Shown piece by piece: positions 57,384 to 64,000 of a stretch of 64,000 bases of DNA. The DNA comes from an uncultured Acidovorax sp. (lineage in GTDB: Bacteria > Pseudomonadota > Gammaproteobacteria > Burkholderiales > Burkholderiaceae_C): positions 397,693 through 461,692 of the forward strand of contig CAJYKV010000007.1 of the NCBI GenBank assembly GCA_913774955.1. The letters run 5' to 3'. Numbering within the stretch: position 1 is the first letter of the stretch; every line of letters starts with the position of its first letter. The position numbers and the translations under genes were made by a program. The notes beneath the pieces are model-generated. The model had not been told where the DNA came from. It did no database searches and was given only the letters and a program-made list of their open reading frames with translations.

Positions 57384-58280
57384 TCATTCGAAGCGCCGCT
57401 CGCGCAGCCACTTGGTCGCGATCCACTTGTCGCCCGCGAGCACGGGTGCGCCACCGTGCAGCGTGCGGGTGGAGGGGTGGGGGCGCTCGTAGCTGAAGAA
57501 CACCGCGTTGCCGCGGCGCGGAGCCACCTCGAGATGCACGTCGGGGAACGTGGTGCCGCCGCCCTGCTCGGGATCGTTGAGGTAGATGACGAGCGTCGCC
57601 ACGCGCTGCCCCCCGCGGCGCAGGATCGTGGGCGTGCCCGGCTCGGCGGGATCGAAATAGTCGTAGTGCGGCTTGTACTCCGCACCGGGGCGGTAGTGCA
57701 GCACCTGCAGGCCCTCGCCGTTCTCCAGCGGCCAGTTCACCAGCCGGGCGATGCGCTCCTCCAGCCGCGCGACCACCGGGTTCTCTTCGCGCTGGAAGAA
57801 CATGCCGTTGCTCGTGCGGTCGTCGTTCACTTCCTCGCCGCCAGTGCGCGTGGCCACGGTGAGCGAGCGGGCCATGCGCGGGCGGGCCGCGTCGATGATG
57901 GCATCGCACTCCTCGGGCGAGAGCAGGTTGCCGAACAGCACCACCCGCGGCTGCGCCATCGCCATCAGCACCTGCACCTCCCGGTCGCCCACGTCGATCA
58001 GGCCGGGCGAGGCCGACAGATCGGGCTCGGGCACGCGGGTTGCGGGCGGCTGGCCCTGTTGTACGGCCAGCGTCTCCAGGTGGTCGCGCAGGACGTGTTC
58101 CATCGCGTAGGTGGCGATGTCCTCGTTCCAGCCGGCGTCGAGCATCGACTGGAGCACGGCGGGCGCGCCGAAGCCCGCCTGCGCCTGGGCGACGATCCAC
58201 GCGCGCAGCTCGGGCGTGACGGATTGCGAAAGGTCGGCGTCCGTGTCGGCGCGCTCGGCAGAAGGGCTGTGGGCGGACAT
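57384..58280 (-). CDS. 2-oxoglutarate/Fe(II) oxygenase, prolyl-4-hydroxylase type
   Basis: 298-aa protein with a C-terminal double-stranded beta-helix oxygenase domain. Iron ligands His205-x-Asp207 (PHYDYF) and His275, and the 2-oxoglutarate-binding Lys285 (LAGDKWIATKW), are all in place. The first about 100 residues, with TPELRAWIVAQAQAG and MLDAGW, form a helical segment that may bind a partner or substrate. ATG 58280 was chosen over a longer open frame. Bacterial substrates of this family are largely unknown. Confidence 0.88.
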   Translation of the reverse strand: MSAHSPSAERADTDADLSQSVTPELRAWIVAQAQAGFGAPAVLQSMLDAGWNEDIATYAMEHVLRDHLETLAVQQGQPPATRVPEPDLSASPGLIDVGDREVQVLMAMAQPRVVLFGNLLSPEECDAIIDAARPRMARSLTVATRTGGEEVNDDRTSNGMFFQREENPVVARLEERIARLVNWPLENGEGLQVLHYRPGAEYKPHYDYFDPAEPGTPTILRRGGQRVATLVIYLNDPEQGGGTTFPDVHLEVAPRRGNAVFFSYERPHPSTRTLHGGAPVLAGDKWIATKWLRERRFE

Positions 58281-58360
58281 GGCGACTACCTTAACGCCCG
58301 CGGCAAACACGGCCCGGGCGTGCGGTTTTTCCGGGGGCGACAGGGTGCGTTCCCATGGCC

Positions 58361-59140
58361 TCAATCCTCGATCCGGCGGCGGAACACGAGCCGGTCGGTC
58401 GCCGAGGCGGCCCGGTCGAACGCATAGCCTTCGAGGTCGAAGCCTTCGAGATGGCGCGGAGTGAGCACGCGGTGCTGGATCGCGTAGCGCGCCATGAGGC
58501 CGCGCGCGCGCTTGGCATGGAAGCTGATGATCTTGTAGCGGCCGCCCTTCCAGTCCTCGAACACGCATTCGATGACGCGGGCCTTGAGCACGCGCGGGTC
58601 CACGGACTTGAAGTATTCCTGCGAGGCCAGGTTGACCACCACGGGCGTGGCGTCGGCCGCGAGCCGCTGGTTGAGGTGCTCGGCGATGCGCGGGCCCCAG
58701 AAGCCGTAGAGGTTCGCGCCGGCATCGGTGGCCAGCCGGGTGCCCATCTCCAGCCGGTAGGGCTGCATCCGGTCGAGCGGCCGTAGTACGCCGTAGAGGC
58801 CGCTCAGGATGGCAATGTGGTCCTGCGCCCAGCGCAGGTCGTCTTCACCCAGGCTGTGCGCCTGCAGGCCCTCGTACACGTCGCCATTGAAGGCGAAGAG
58901 CGCCTGGCGGGCATTGGCCGCGGTGAAGCGCGGCGACCACGCGGCGTAGCGGGCGGCGTTCAGCCCGGCCAGCGTGTCGCTGATGGACATGAGGGATGCG
59001 AGTTCCTGCGGCGACTTCTCCCGCAGCACGTCGATGAGGCGCGTGGATTCGGGAATGAAGGGCGGCAGGGTGTGCGGCAGCCCGGCGGGCAGCGGCGTGT
59101 CGTAGTCGAGCGACTTGGCGGGAGACAGCAGGAACAGCAT
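58361..59140 (-). CDS. yaaA: peroxide stress protein YaaA (DUF328)
   Basis: 259-aa protein of the YaaA family, which lowers intracellular unincorporated iron during peroxide stress in E. coli. N-terminus [16 protein letters not shown] is diagnostic, with [25 protein letters not shown] and [16 protein letters not shown] further on. Length matches (E. coli 258). Downstream of rne on the same strand but separated by a strong terminator. Confidence 0.96.
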   Translation of the reverse strand: MLFLLSPAKSLDYDTPLPAGLPHTLPPFIPESTRLIDVLREKSPQELASLMSISDTLAGLNAARYAAWSPRFTAANARQALFAFNGDVYEGLQAHSLGEDDLRWAQDHIAILSGLYGVLRPLDRMQPYRLEMGTRLATDAGANLYGFWGPRIAEHLNQRLAADATPVVVNLASQEYFKSVDPRVLKARVIECVFEDWKGGRYKIISFHAKRARGLMARYAIQHRVLTPRHLEGFDLEGYAFDRAASATDRLVFRRRIED

Positions 59141-59191
59141 GGGTCGCGGATTCCTTCGGAAAGGCGGGCGCGGCCTGCGCGGCGCCCGCGG

Positions 59192-59232
59192 AAAAAAAGA
59201 GGCCGCGGCACCGGCGCACCGGTACCGCGGCC
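59192..59232 (-). terminator. intrinsic terminator of rne
   Basis: On the minus strand GGCCGCGGTACCGG pairs with CCGGTGCCGCGGCC around GCGC-type bases (59201-59232), with one central mismatch, followed by TCTTTTTTT (59192-59200). It lies ten bases after the rne stop and before yaaA. Confidence 0.92.
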
Positions 59233-59242
59233 CCTGGCGCCA

Positions 59243-62200
59243 TCAGGCGGCGGACGAGGGCTGCTCTTCGAAGGGCAGCTTCAGGTCGCGCAGGTCGCGG
59301 CGGGTTTCCACCAGCACGAGCGGACCGTCGTCCAGCACCACCACCGGGGGCCGTTCACGCGGCACGTGCACAGGGCGGGGCTCGGCGGCGATCGCGGCCT
59401 GTGCGGCGGCGATCTTCTCGGCGTCCGAGTTCACCCACTGCAGGCCCGAGCCTTCGGCGATGCGGTTCAGCTCGTCGATCGGCAGCGCGAACGCCTGCAC
59501 GCGCGGCAGGCCGGGCACGGCGGCGGCGGCAGCTGCCGCCGGTGCCTGGACCGGCTGTGGTGCCGGAACGGGCGCGGCCGGTTTCGCGGCGGCCGGCGCG
59601 CTGGCCTGCACGGGTGGCTGCACGAGGGCGGGGGCTGCCTCGTCGGCGGCGGCCGCCGCAGCCGTTGCGGTCGCGGGCTGCGCCGGAGCCGCTGCGGATG
59701 CCGTGGCGGCGGCCGAAGCCTCCGGCAGCATGGCCGCGGTAGCCACGGGCGCTGCAGCAGGGGGGGTGTCCGCAGGGGCTGCACCGCCGGACTGGCGGAA
59801 GTAGCTGCGGCGCGGCGCATCCTGGGATGCGTCCTCCGCTGCCGTGGCAGGCTCGGCGGACATGGCCGCCGGAGCAGCGTCCACGCCACTTGCCGACGCT
59901 TCCGCTTCGGCGCCTTCGCGCGGCGCACGGTCGCGGCGGTCGCGGCCGTAGCGGTCGCGCGAGCGGCGCTCGCGGCGCGGCTCGTCACCGGCAGCGGCCG
60001 GGCCGGCCGTCTCGTCCGTGGTCAGATCGAGGTCGGGCAGCGAGGCGAGCGGGGACGTGTCCACGAATTCGCCCTGGGCCTCTTCGCTCCGGGGAGCGCG
60101 CTCGCGGCGCTCGCCACCACGGCCCCGGCCACCCCGCGAGCCGCGCTCGGCGCGGTCCTGCGGCGGCACGCCGGCGGCAGCGCCGCCGTCCAGCGCCACG
60201 TCCGCGGCGCCAGCGGCCAGGCCGGCTTCCGTGCCCAGGGGCTGCTGGCGCTGGGTGTCCAGCGGGTCGCGGCGCTCGCGGCCGCGGCCGCCTTCGCGGC
60301 CTTCCCTGCCGTCCCGTCCTTCACGGCCGTTGCGGGGTGCGAATTCACCCTCGCCGCGGGCGCCGGCTTCGCGGCCACCTTCGCGTCCGTTCTCGCGGCC
60401 GCCTTCGCGGTCACGGCCCCGGCCGCCTTCACGGCCTTCACGGCCTTCGCGGATTTCGCCGTCGCGCGGGCCGCGGCCGTTGCGGGGCGCTTCGCCCTCG
60501 GCGCGCTCCATGCGTTCACCGCGCTCGCCACGGCGGCCGCCGCGGCCTTCCGCGGCGCCGTTCTCGCGCTGGCCGTCGCGGCCACCGCCATTGCCGTTGC
60601 CGTTGCCGTTGCGCTCGCCGCGCCGTCCGCCACGGCGTCCGTCACGGGCTGCATCGGCCGCAGGCGCTGCAGCGGGCGGAGCCACCGGCGCCGGCGCGGC
60701 GGAGGGCACGGGGCGCGGGCCGAAGCCGAACAGGCTCTTGAGCCACGCGAAGAAGCCCTGTTCCTGGGGGGCGGCCGGCGCAGGTGCCGGTGCCGGAGCG
60801 GGGGCCTGCGCCGGGGCGGGCGCAGCAGCCGCCGGGCCGTGCGCGTGCGCGCCGCCGCGGGAATGGGCCGTGCGCGGCGTTTCGGGGCGCGGCTCGGCGA
60901 TCGGGGCGGGCGCGTCCGGCAGCACACCCTTGATCACCGGGGTCTGCTTGTTCGTGGGCTCCTGCGAGCGGCGCGTCACGGTGGTCGGATCTTCCATCTC
61001 CTCGGCCAGCTTGTAGCTCGCGGCGATGTGGTCCAGGCGCGGATCGTCGTGCTTGAGCCGCTCGAGCTTGTACTTCGGCGTCTCCATGGTCTTGTTGGGC
61101 ACCATGAGCACGCTCACGCGCTGCTTGAGCTCGATCTTCGCGATCTCGGTGCGCTTCTCGTTCAGCAGGAACGAGGCCACCTCCACCGGCACCTGGCAGT
61201 GCACGGCGGCCGTGTTGTCCTTCATGGACTCTTCCTGGATCATGCGCAGGATCTGCAGCGAGAAGCCTTCCGTGTCGCGCACGTGGCCGGTGCCGTCGCA
61301 GCGCGGGCAGCGGATGTGCGCGCCTTCGCTGAGCGAGGGCTTCAGGCGCTGGCGGCTCATCTCCATCAGGCCGAACTTGCTGATCGTGCCGAACTGCACG
61401 CGGGCGCGGTCGTGGCGCAGCGCGTCGCGCAGGCGGTTCTCGACCTCGCGGCGGTTCTTGCTCTCCTCCATGTCGATGAAGTCGATCACGATCAGGCCGC
61501 CCAGGTCGCGCAGGCGCATCTGGCGGGCGACTTCGTCGGCGGCCTCCAGGTTGGTGCGGGTGGCGGTTTCCTCGATGTCACCGCCCTTGATCGCGCGGGC
61601 CGAGTTCACGTCGACCGACACCAGCGCCTCCGTGTGGTCGATCACGATCGCGCCGCCGGAGGGCAGGGTCACCGTGCGGGCATAGGCGGATTCGATCTGG
61701 TGCTCGATCTGGAAGCGGCTGAACAGCGCAGCGTCGTCGCGGTAGCGCTTGACCTTGGCGGCATGCTCGGGCATGACGTGCGACATGAACTGCTGCGCCT
61801 GTTCATAGATGTCGTCCGTATCGATGAGGATGTCGCCGATGTCGTTGTTGAAGTAATCGCGGATCGCGCGGATCACCAGCGAGGATTCCTGGTAGATCAG
61901 GAAGGCGCCCTTGCCGCCCTTGGCCGCGCCGTCGATGGCGGTCCAGAGCTTGAGCAGGTAGTTCAGGTCCCACTGCAGCTCGGGCGCCGAGCGGCCGATG
62001 CCGGCGGTGCGCGCGATGATGCTCATGCCCTTCGGGTACTCGAGCTGGTCCATCGCCTCCTTGAGCTCGGCACGGTCCTCGCCCTCGATGCGGCGCGACA
62101 CGCCGCCGCCGCGCGGGTTGTTGGGCATCAGCACCACGTAGCGGCCGGCCAGCGACACGAAGGTGGTCAGGGCCGCGCCCTTGTTGCCGCGCTCTTCCTT

Positions 62201-62512
62201 CTCGACCTGGACCAGCAGTTCCTGGCCTTCGCGGATCACGTCGTTGATGCGGGCCTGGCTGGGCGACACGCCCTCGGCGAAATACTGGCGGGAGATTTCC
62301 TTGAAGGGAAGGAAGCCGTGGCGGTCCTCGCCGTAATCCACGAAGCAGGCCTCCAGGCTCGGCTCGACGCGGGTGACGACCGCCTTGTAGATGTTGCCCT
62401 TGCGCTGTTCGCGTCCCTCGATCTCGATCTCGTAGTCCAGCAGCTTCTGGCCGTCCACGATGGCGAGACGGCGTTCCTCGGGCTGCGTGGCGTTGATGAG
62501 CATCCGCTTCAT
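59243..62512 (-). CDS. rne: ribonuclease E
   Basis: 1089-aa endoribonuclease that starts mRNA decay and processes rRNA and tRNA precursors. The catalytic half (residues 1 to about 500) shows an S1 domain (GNIYKAVVTRVEPSLEACFV), the DNase-I-like IVIDFIDMEESKNRR with catalytic Asp, and the Zn-link RCPRCDGTG (about 403-411). The C-terminal half is a long disordered Ala/Pro and Arg/Glu/Gly-rich scaffold with many RDGREGREGGR-like units, the expected binding area for RNA and degradosome partners. Start ATG 62512 gives the family's MKRMLINATQPEE. Confidence 0.97.
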   Translation of the reverse strand: MKRMLINATQPEERRLAIVDGQKLLDYEIEIEGREQRKGNIYKAVVTRVEPSLEACFVDYGEDRHGFLPFKEISRQYFAEGVSPSQARINDVIREGQELLVQVEKEERGNKGAALTTFVSLAGRYVVLMPNNPRGGGVSRRIEGEDRAELKEAMDQLEYPKGMSIIARTAGIGRSAPELQWDLNYLLKLWTAIDGAAKGGKGAFLIYQESSLVIRAIRDYFNNDIGDILIDTDDIYEQAQQFMSHVMPEHAAKVKRYRDDAALFSRFQIEHQIESAYARTVTLPSGGAIVIDHTEALVSVDVNSARAIKGGDIEETATRTNLEAADEVARQMRLRDLGGLIVIDFIDMEESKNRREVENRLRDALRHDRARVQFGTISKFGLMEMSRQRLKPSLSEGAHIRCPRCDGTGHVRDTEGFSLQILRMIQEESMKDNTAAVHCQVPVEVASFLLNEKRTEIAKIELKQRVSVLMVPNKTMETPKYKLERLKHDDPRLDHIAASYKLAEEMEDPTTVTRRSQEPTNKQTPVIKGVLPDAPAPIAEPRPETPRTAHSRGGAHAHGPAAAAPAPAQAPAPAPAPAPAAPQEQGFFAWLKSLFGFGPRPVPSAAPAPVAPPAAAPAADAARDGRRGGRRGERNGNGNGNGGGRDGQRENGAAEGRGGRRGERGERMERAEGEAPRNGRGPRDGEIREGREGREGGRGRDREGGRENGREGGREAGARGEGEFAPRNGREGRDGREGREGGRGRERRDPLDTQRQQPLGTEAGLAAGAADVALDGGAAAGVPPQDRAERGSRGGRGRGGERRERAPRSEEAQGEFVDTSPLASLPDLDLTTDETAGPAAAGDEPRRERRSRDRYGRDRRDRAPREGAEAEASASGVDAAPAAMSAEPATAAEDASQDAPRRSYFRQSGGAAPADTPPAAAPVATAAMLPEASAAATASAAAPAQPATATAAAAAADEAAPALVQPPVQASAPAAAKPAAPVPAPQPVQAPAAAAAAAVPGLPRVQAFALPIDELNRIAEGSGLQWVNSDAEKIAAAQAAIAAEPRPVHVPRERPPVVVLDDGPLVLVETRRDLRDLKLPFEEQPSSAA

Positions 62513-63103
62513 GATGCGTTTCCTTCTTCGTTTTGGGTGCGGGACGCCGCGCAGCGCAGGGGCTGCTGCATGCGTCCCGGGTTCAACCGTTGACACAGGC
62601 TCTCCAGGAGCCATGGATGCCAGGGCCGACGCACTGAAACGAAGGGAATTGCCGCTGAAAGCCAGGCGGCCGCGAAGCTGGGTACTAGCTCGGCAGCCGG
62701 GGTGGTGGGGCGTGGATGGGGGCGATGCAGGAAGCGTGTTTCCTGGCCGGGAAGAATGTCGCCGGCAGGGCACGCCATGCGGGCGCGTCGGGCATGCGGA
62801 CGGCAGCGAGCGCCAGGGGCTTGCGCCCCTGCCACAGTGCCATGATCCAAGCCATCAGCGCCAACATGTATTTCGCTTTGATCCGCGGCAGGGGCGATCT
62901 CGGTGGAGAGGCGGCCTGCCGGTTGGGGATTCCGTTTGGGTGTTTCAATTCGTCAGCCGGGCCGGGCGGCGTGCGGGCCTTCGCAGGCAATCGGCCTGCA
63001 ATCTGCGCGCACGACGCCCGTTGGCATCGACCTTCCTGTGCGGCATGCCGGGTCGGGTGGACTAAACTCCAGACAAATCAACCACTTACACAACGTCGCA
63101 CAG
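62513..63103 (-). promoter_or_regulatory. rne leader / rne-rluC divergent region
   Basis: 591-bp gene-free region. On the minus strand a perfect TATAAT lies at 63113-63118, just inside the rluC start. If used, the rne mRNA would have a leader of about 590 nt. Long autoregulatory leaders are known for rne in E. coli. A small hairpin GGCTC-TCCAG-GAGCC is near 62600. No -35 match and no gene on either strand found; the rluC promoter must also lie here. Confidence 0.5.
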
Positions 63104-64000
63104 GTGAAACACATTATAGGGGCCAAACCGGCACCCGGCCGTTCCCCCGCAGACTCCGAACCGGGTGCCGTGGCCGTGCGCTGGTTGGAAGTCGATGCCG
63201 AGTCCGCGGGCCAGCGGCTGGACAATTTCCTGATACGCGAGCTCAAGGGCGTGCCCAAGACGCACGTCTACCGCATCATCCGCAGCGGCGAGGTCCGCAT
63301 CAACAAGGGGCGCGCCGCGGCCGACACCCGCATCGAGGCCGGCGACGTCGTCCGCGTGCCGCCGGTGCGGATCTCCGACAAGGTCGCTGCAAAGGCCGAG
63401 CGGCCGGCGCCGGCCCGCGAATTCCCGCTGCTGCTCGAGGACGAGCACCTCATCGCCATCGACAAGCCCGCCGGCGTGGCGGTGCATGGCGGCAGCGGCG
63501 TGAGCTTCGGCGTCATCGAGCAGCTGCGCCAGGCCCGGCCGCAAGCGCGCTTTCTGGAGCTCGTGCACCGGCTGGACCGGGAGACCTCCGGCATCCTGCT
63601 CGTCGCCAAGAAGCGCTCGGCGCTCACCCACCTGCAGGACCAGTTCCGCGAGCGCGAGACCGGCAAGACCTACCTGGCGCTCGCCTCGGGCGACTGGCCC
63701 GAACGCCTCAAGGTGATCGATGCGCCCCTGCACAAGTACCTGCAGGCGGACGGCGAACGCCGCGTGCGCGTGACCACGGCGGAGGATCCCGACGGCATGC
63801 GCTCCATCACGCTGGTGAAGGTCCGCACCCGGCTGCCGGCCCGCCCGGCCGACGGGCTGCCCGCGATGTCGCTGCTGGAAGTCACCATCAAGACCGGCCG
63901 CACGCACCAGATCCGGGTCCACCTGGCCAGCCAGGGGCATCCGATCGTCGGCGACGACAAATACGGTGATTTCGACCTGAACCGCCGTGTGCAGAAGCAC
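63104..64000 (+). CDS. rluC: 23S rRNA pseudouridine synthase RluC (3' end outside window)
   Basis: 299 codons are visible before the window ends, with no stop, so the gene is partial. An N-terminal S4 RNA-binding domain (SAGQRLDNFLIRELKGVPKT, about 34-53, and RSGEVRINKGRA) is followed by the synthase domain with HRLDRETSG, whose Asp158 is the catalytic residue, and KTGRTHQIRVHLA. The enzyme modifies 23S rRNA uridines 955, 2504 and 2580 (E. coli numbering). Start GTG 63104 gives the expected MKHIIG-type N-terminus. Divergent rne-rluC is the usual order. Confidence 0.95.
   Translation, partial: MKHIIGAKPAPGRSPADSEPGAVAVRWLEVDAESAGQRLDNFLIRELKGVPKTHVYRIIRSGEVRINKGRAAADTRIEAGDVVRVPPVRISDKVAAKAERPAPAREFPLLLEDEHLIAIDKPAGVAVHGGSGVSFGVIEQLRQARPQARFLELVHRLDRETSGILLVAKKRSALTHLQDQFRERETGKTYLALASGDWPERLKVIDAPLHKYLQADGERRVRVTTAEDPDGMRSITLVKVRTRLPARPADGLPAMSLLEVTIKTGRTHQIRVHLASQGHPIVGDDKYGDFDLNRRVQKH

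Noticed and set aside
59900-60700. Short periodic sequence that could suggest a CRISPR or satellite array
   Set aside because: The periodicity is the RNase E tail coding for Arg/Glu/Gly units; there are no constant-length repeats with unique spacers.
58817-62593. 1258-codon plus-strand open frame opposite yaaA and rne
   Set aside because: Antisense of rne and part of yaaA; low-complexity Ala/Arg/Gly translation with no recognisable domain.

Overview
The window is a 64 kb piece of a GC-rich betaproteobacterial chromosome, most likely Comamonadaceae and Acidovorax-like. The evidence is the gene content (Bug/TctC binding protein, DUF3579 protein, short H-NS-like protein, proteobacterial kyn genes, divergent rne/rluC) and codon use. 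This assignment is inference; there is no rRNA in the window. Almost all sequence is protein-coding. I see no tRNA, rRNA, CRISPR array, integrase or intact insertion sequence.

Layout. 1-4.7 kb: a Crp/Fnr-type regulator, a membrane-bound diguanylate cyclase, and two tandem related small membrane proteins. 4.7-26 kb: a purine uptake and catabolism region. It holds xanthine dehydrogenase (xdhAB, minus strand), a divergent nucleoside/purine ABC transporter (ATPase, two permeases, BMP lipoprotein), adenine deaminase, a 2-hydroxyacid dehydrogenase, a second BMP-type binding protein and guanine deaminase. Adenine would go to hypoxanthine, guanine to xanthine, and XDH would carry both to urate. Inside this region sit a D-amino-acid module (N-carbamoyl-D-amino-acid hydrolase, Bug-type binding protein, D-aminoacylase, LysR regulator), a Rieske oxygenase and an (alpha/alpha)6-barrel glycosidase-like protein.

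26-35 kb: housekeeping genes (dcd, two small unknown proteins, a YpfJ-type metalloprotease, rhlE, apaH, an H-NS-family gene, acnA). 35-41 kb: two large GGDEF-EAL proteins overlapping by 4 nt, so with the 1-3 kb cyclase there are three c-di-GMP genes in 40 kb. 41-46 kb: an FAD monooxygenase and the tryptophan-to-anthranilate operon kynB-kynU-kynA with a divergent Lrp-type regulator. 46-49.5 kb: a ferrous iron operon (feoA, feoB, Cys-rich membrane protein) behind a clear Fur box. 49.5-64 kb: a frameshifted secreted-protein gene, an HD protein, argD-argF, a DUF3579 gene, rpsT, murJ, a SirB1-type protein, queF, a 2-oxoglutarate oxygenase, yaaA, rne with a long leader, and the start of rluC, which runs off the right edge.

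The most unusual non-coding feature is a dispersed 112-114 bp repeat with imperfect terminal inverted repeats (3215, 30082 and 31885). It has no coding capacity, looks like a MITE or REPIN-type element, and two copies begin exactly at a stop codon. Other signals worth testing are an attenuator-like leader before the second BMP gene, a 14-bp perfect palindrome at the DUF3579 promoter, different c-di-GMP inhibitory sites in the paired GGDEF-EAL proteins, and the D-amino-acid module inside the purine locus.
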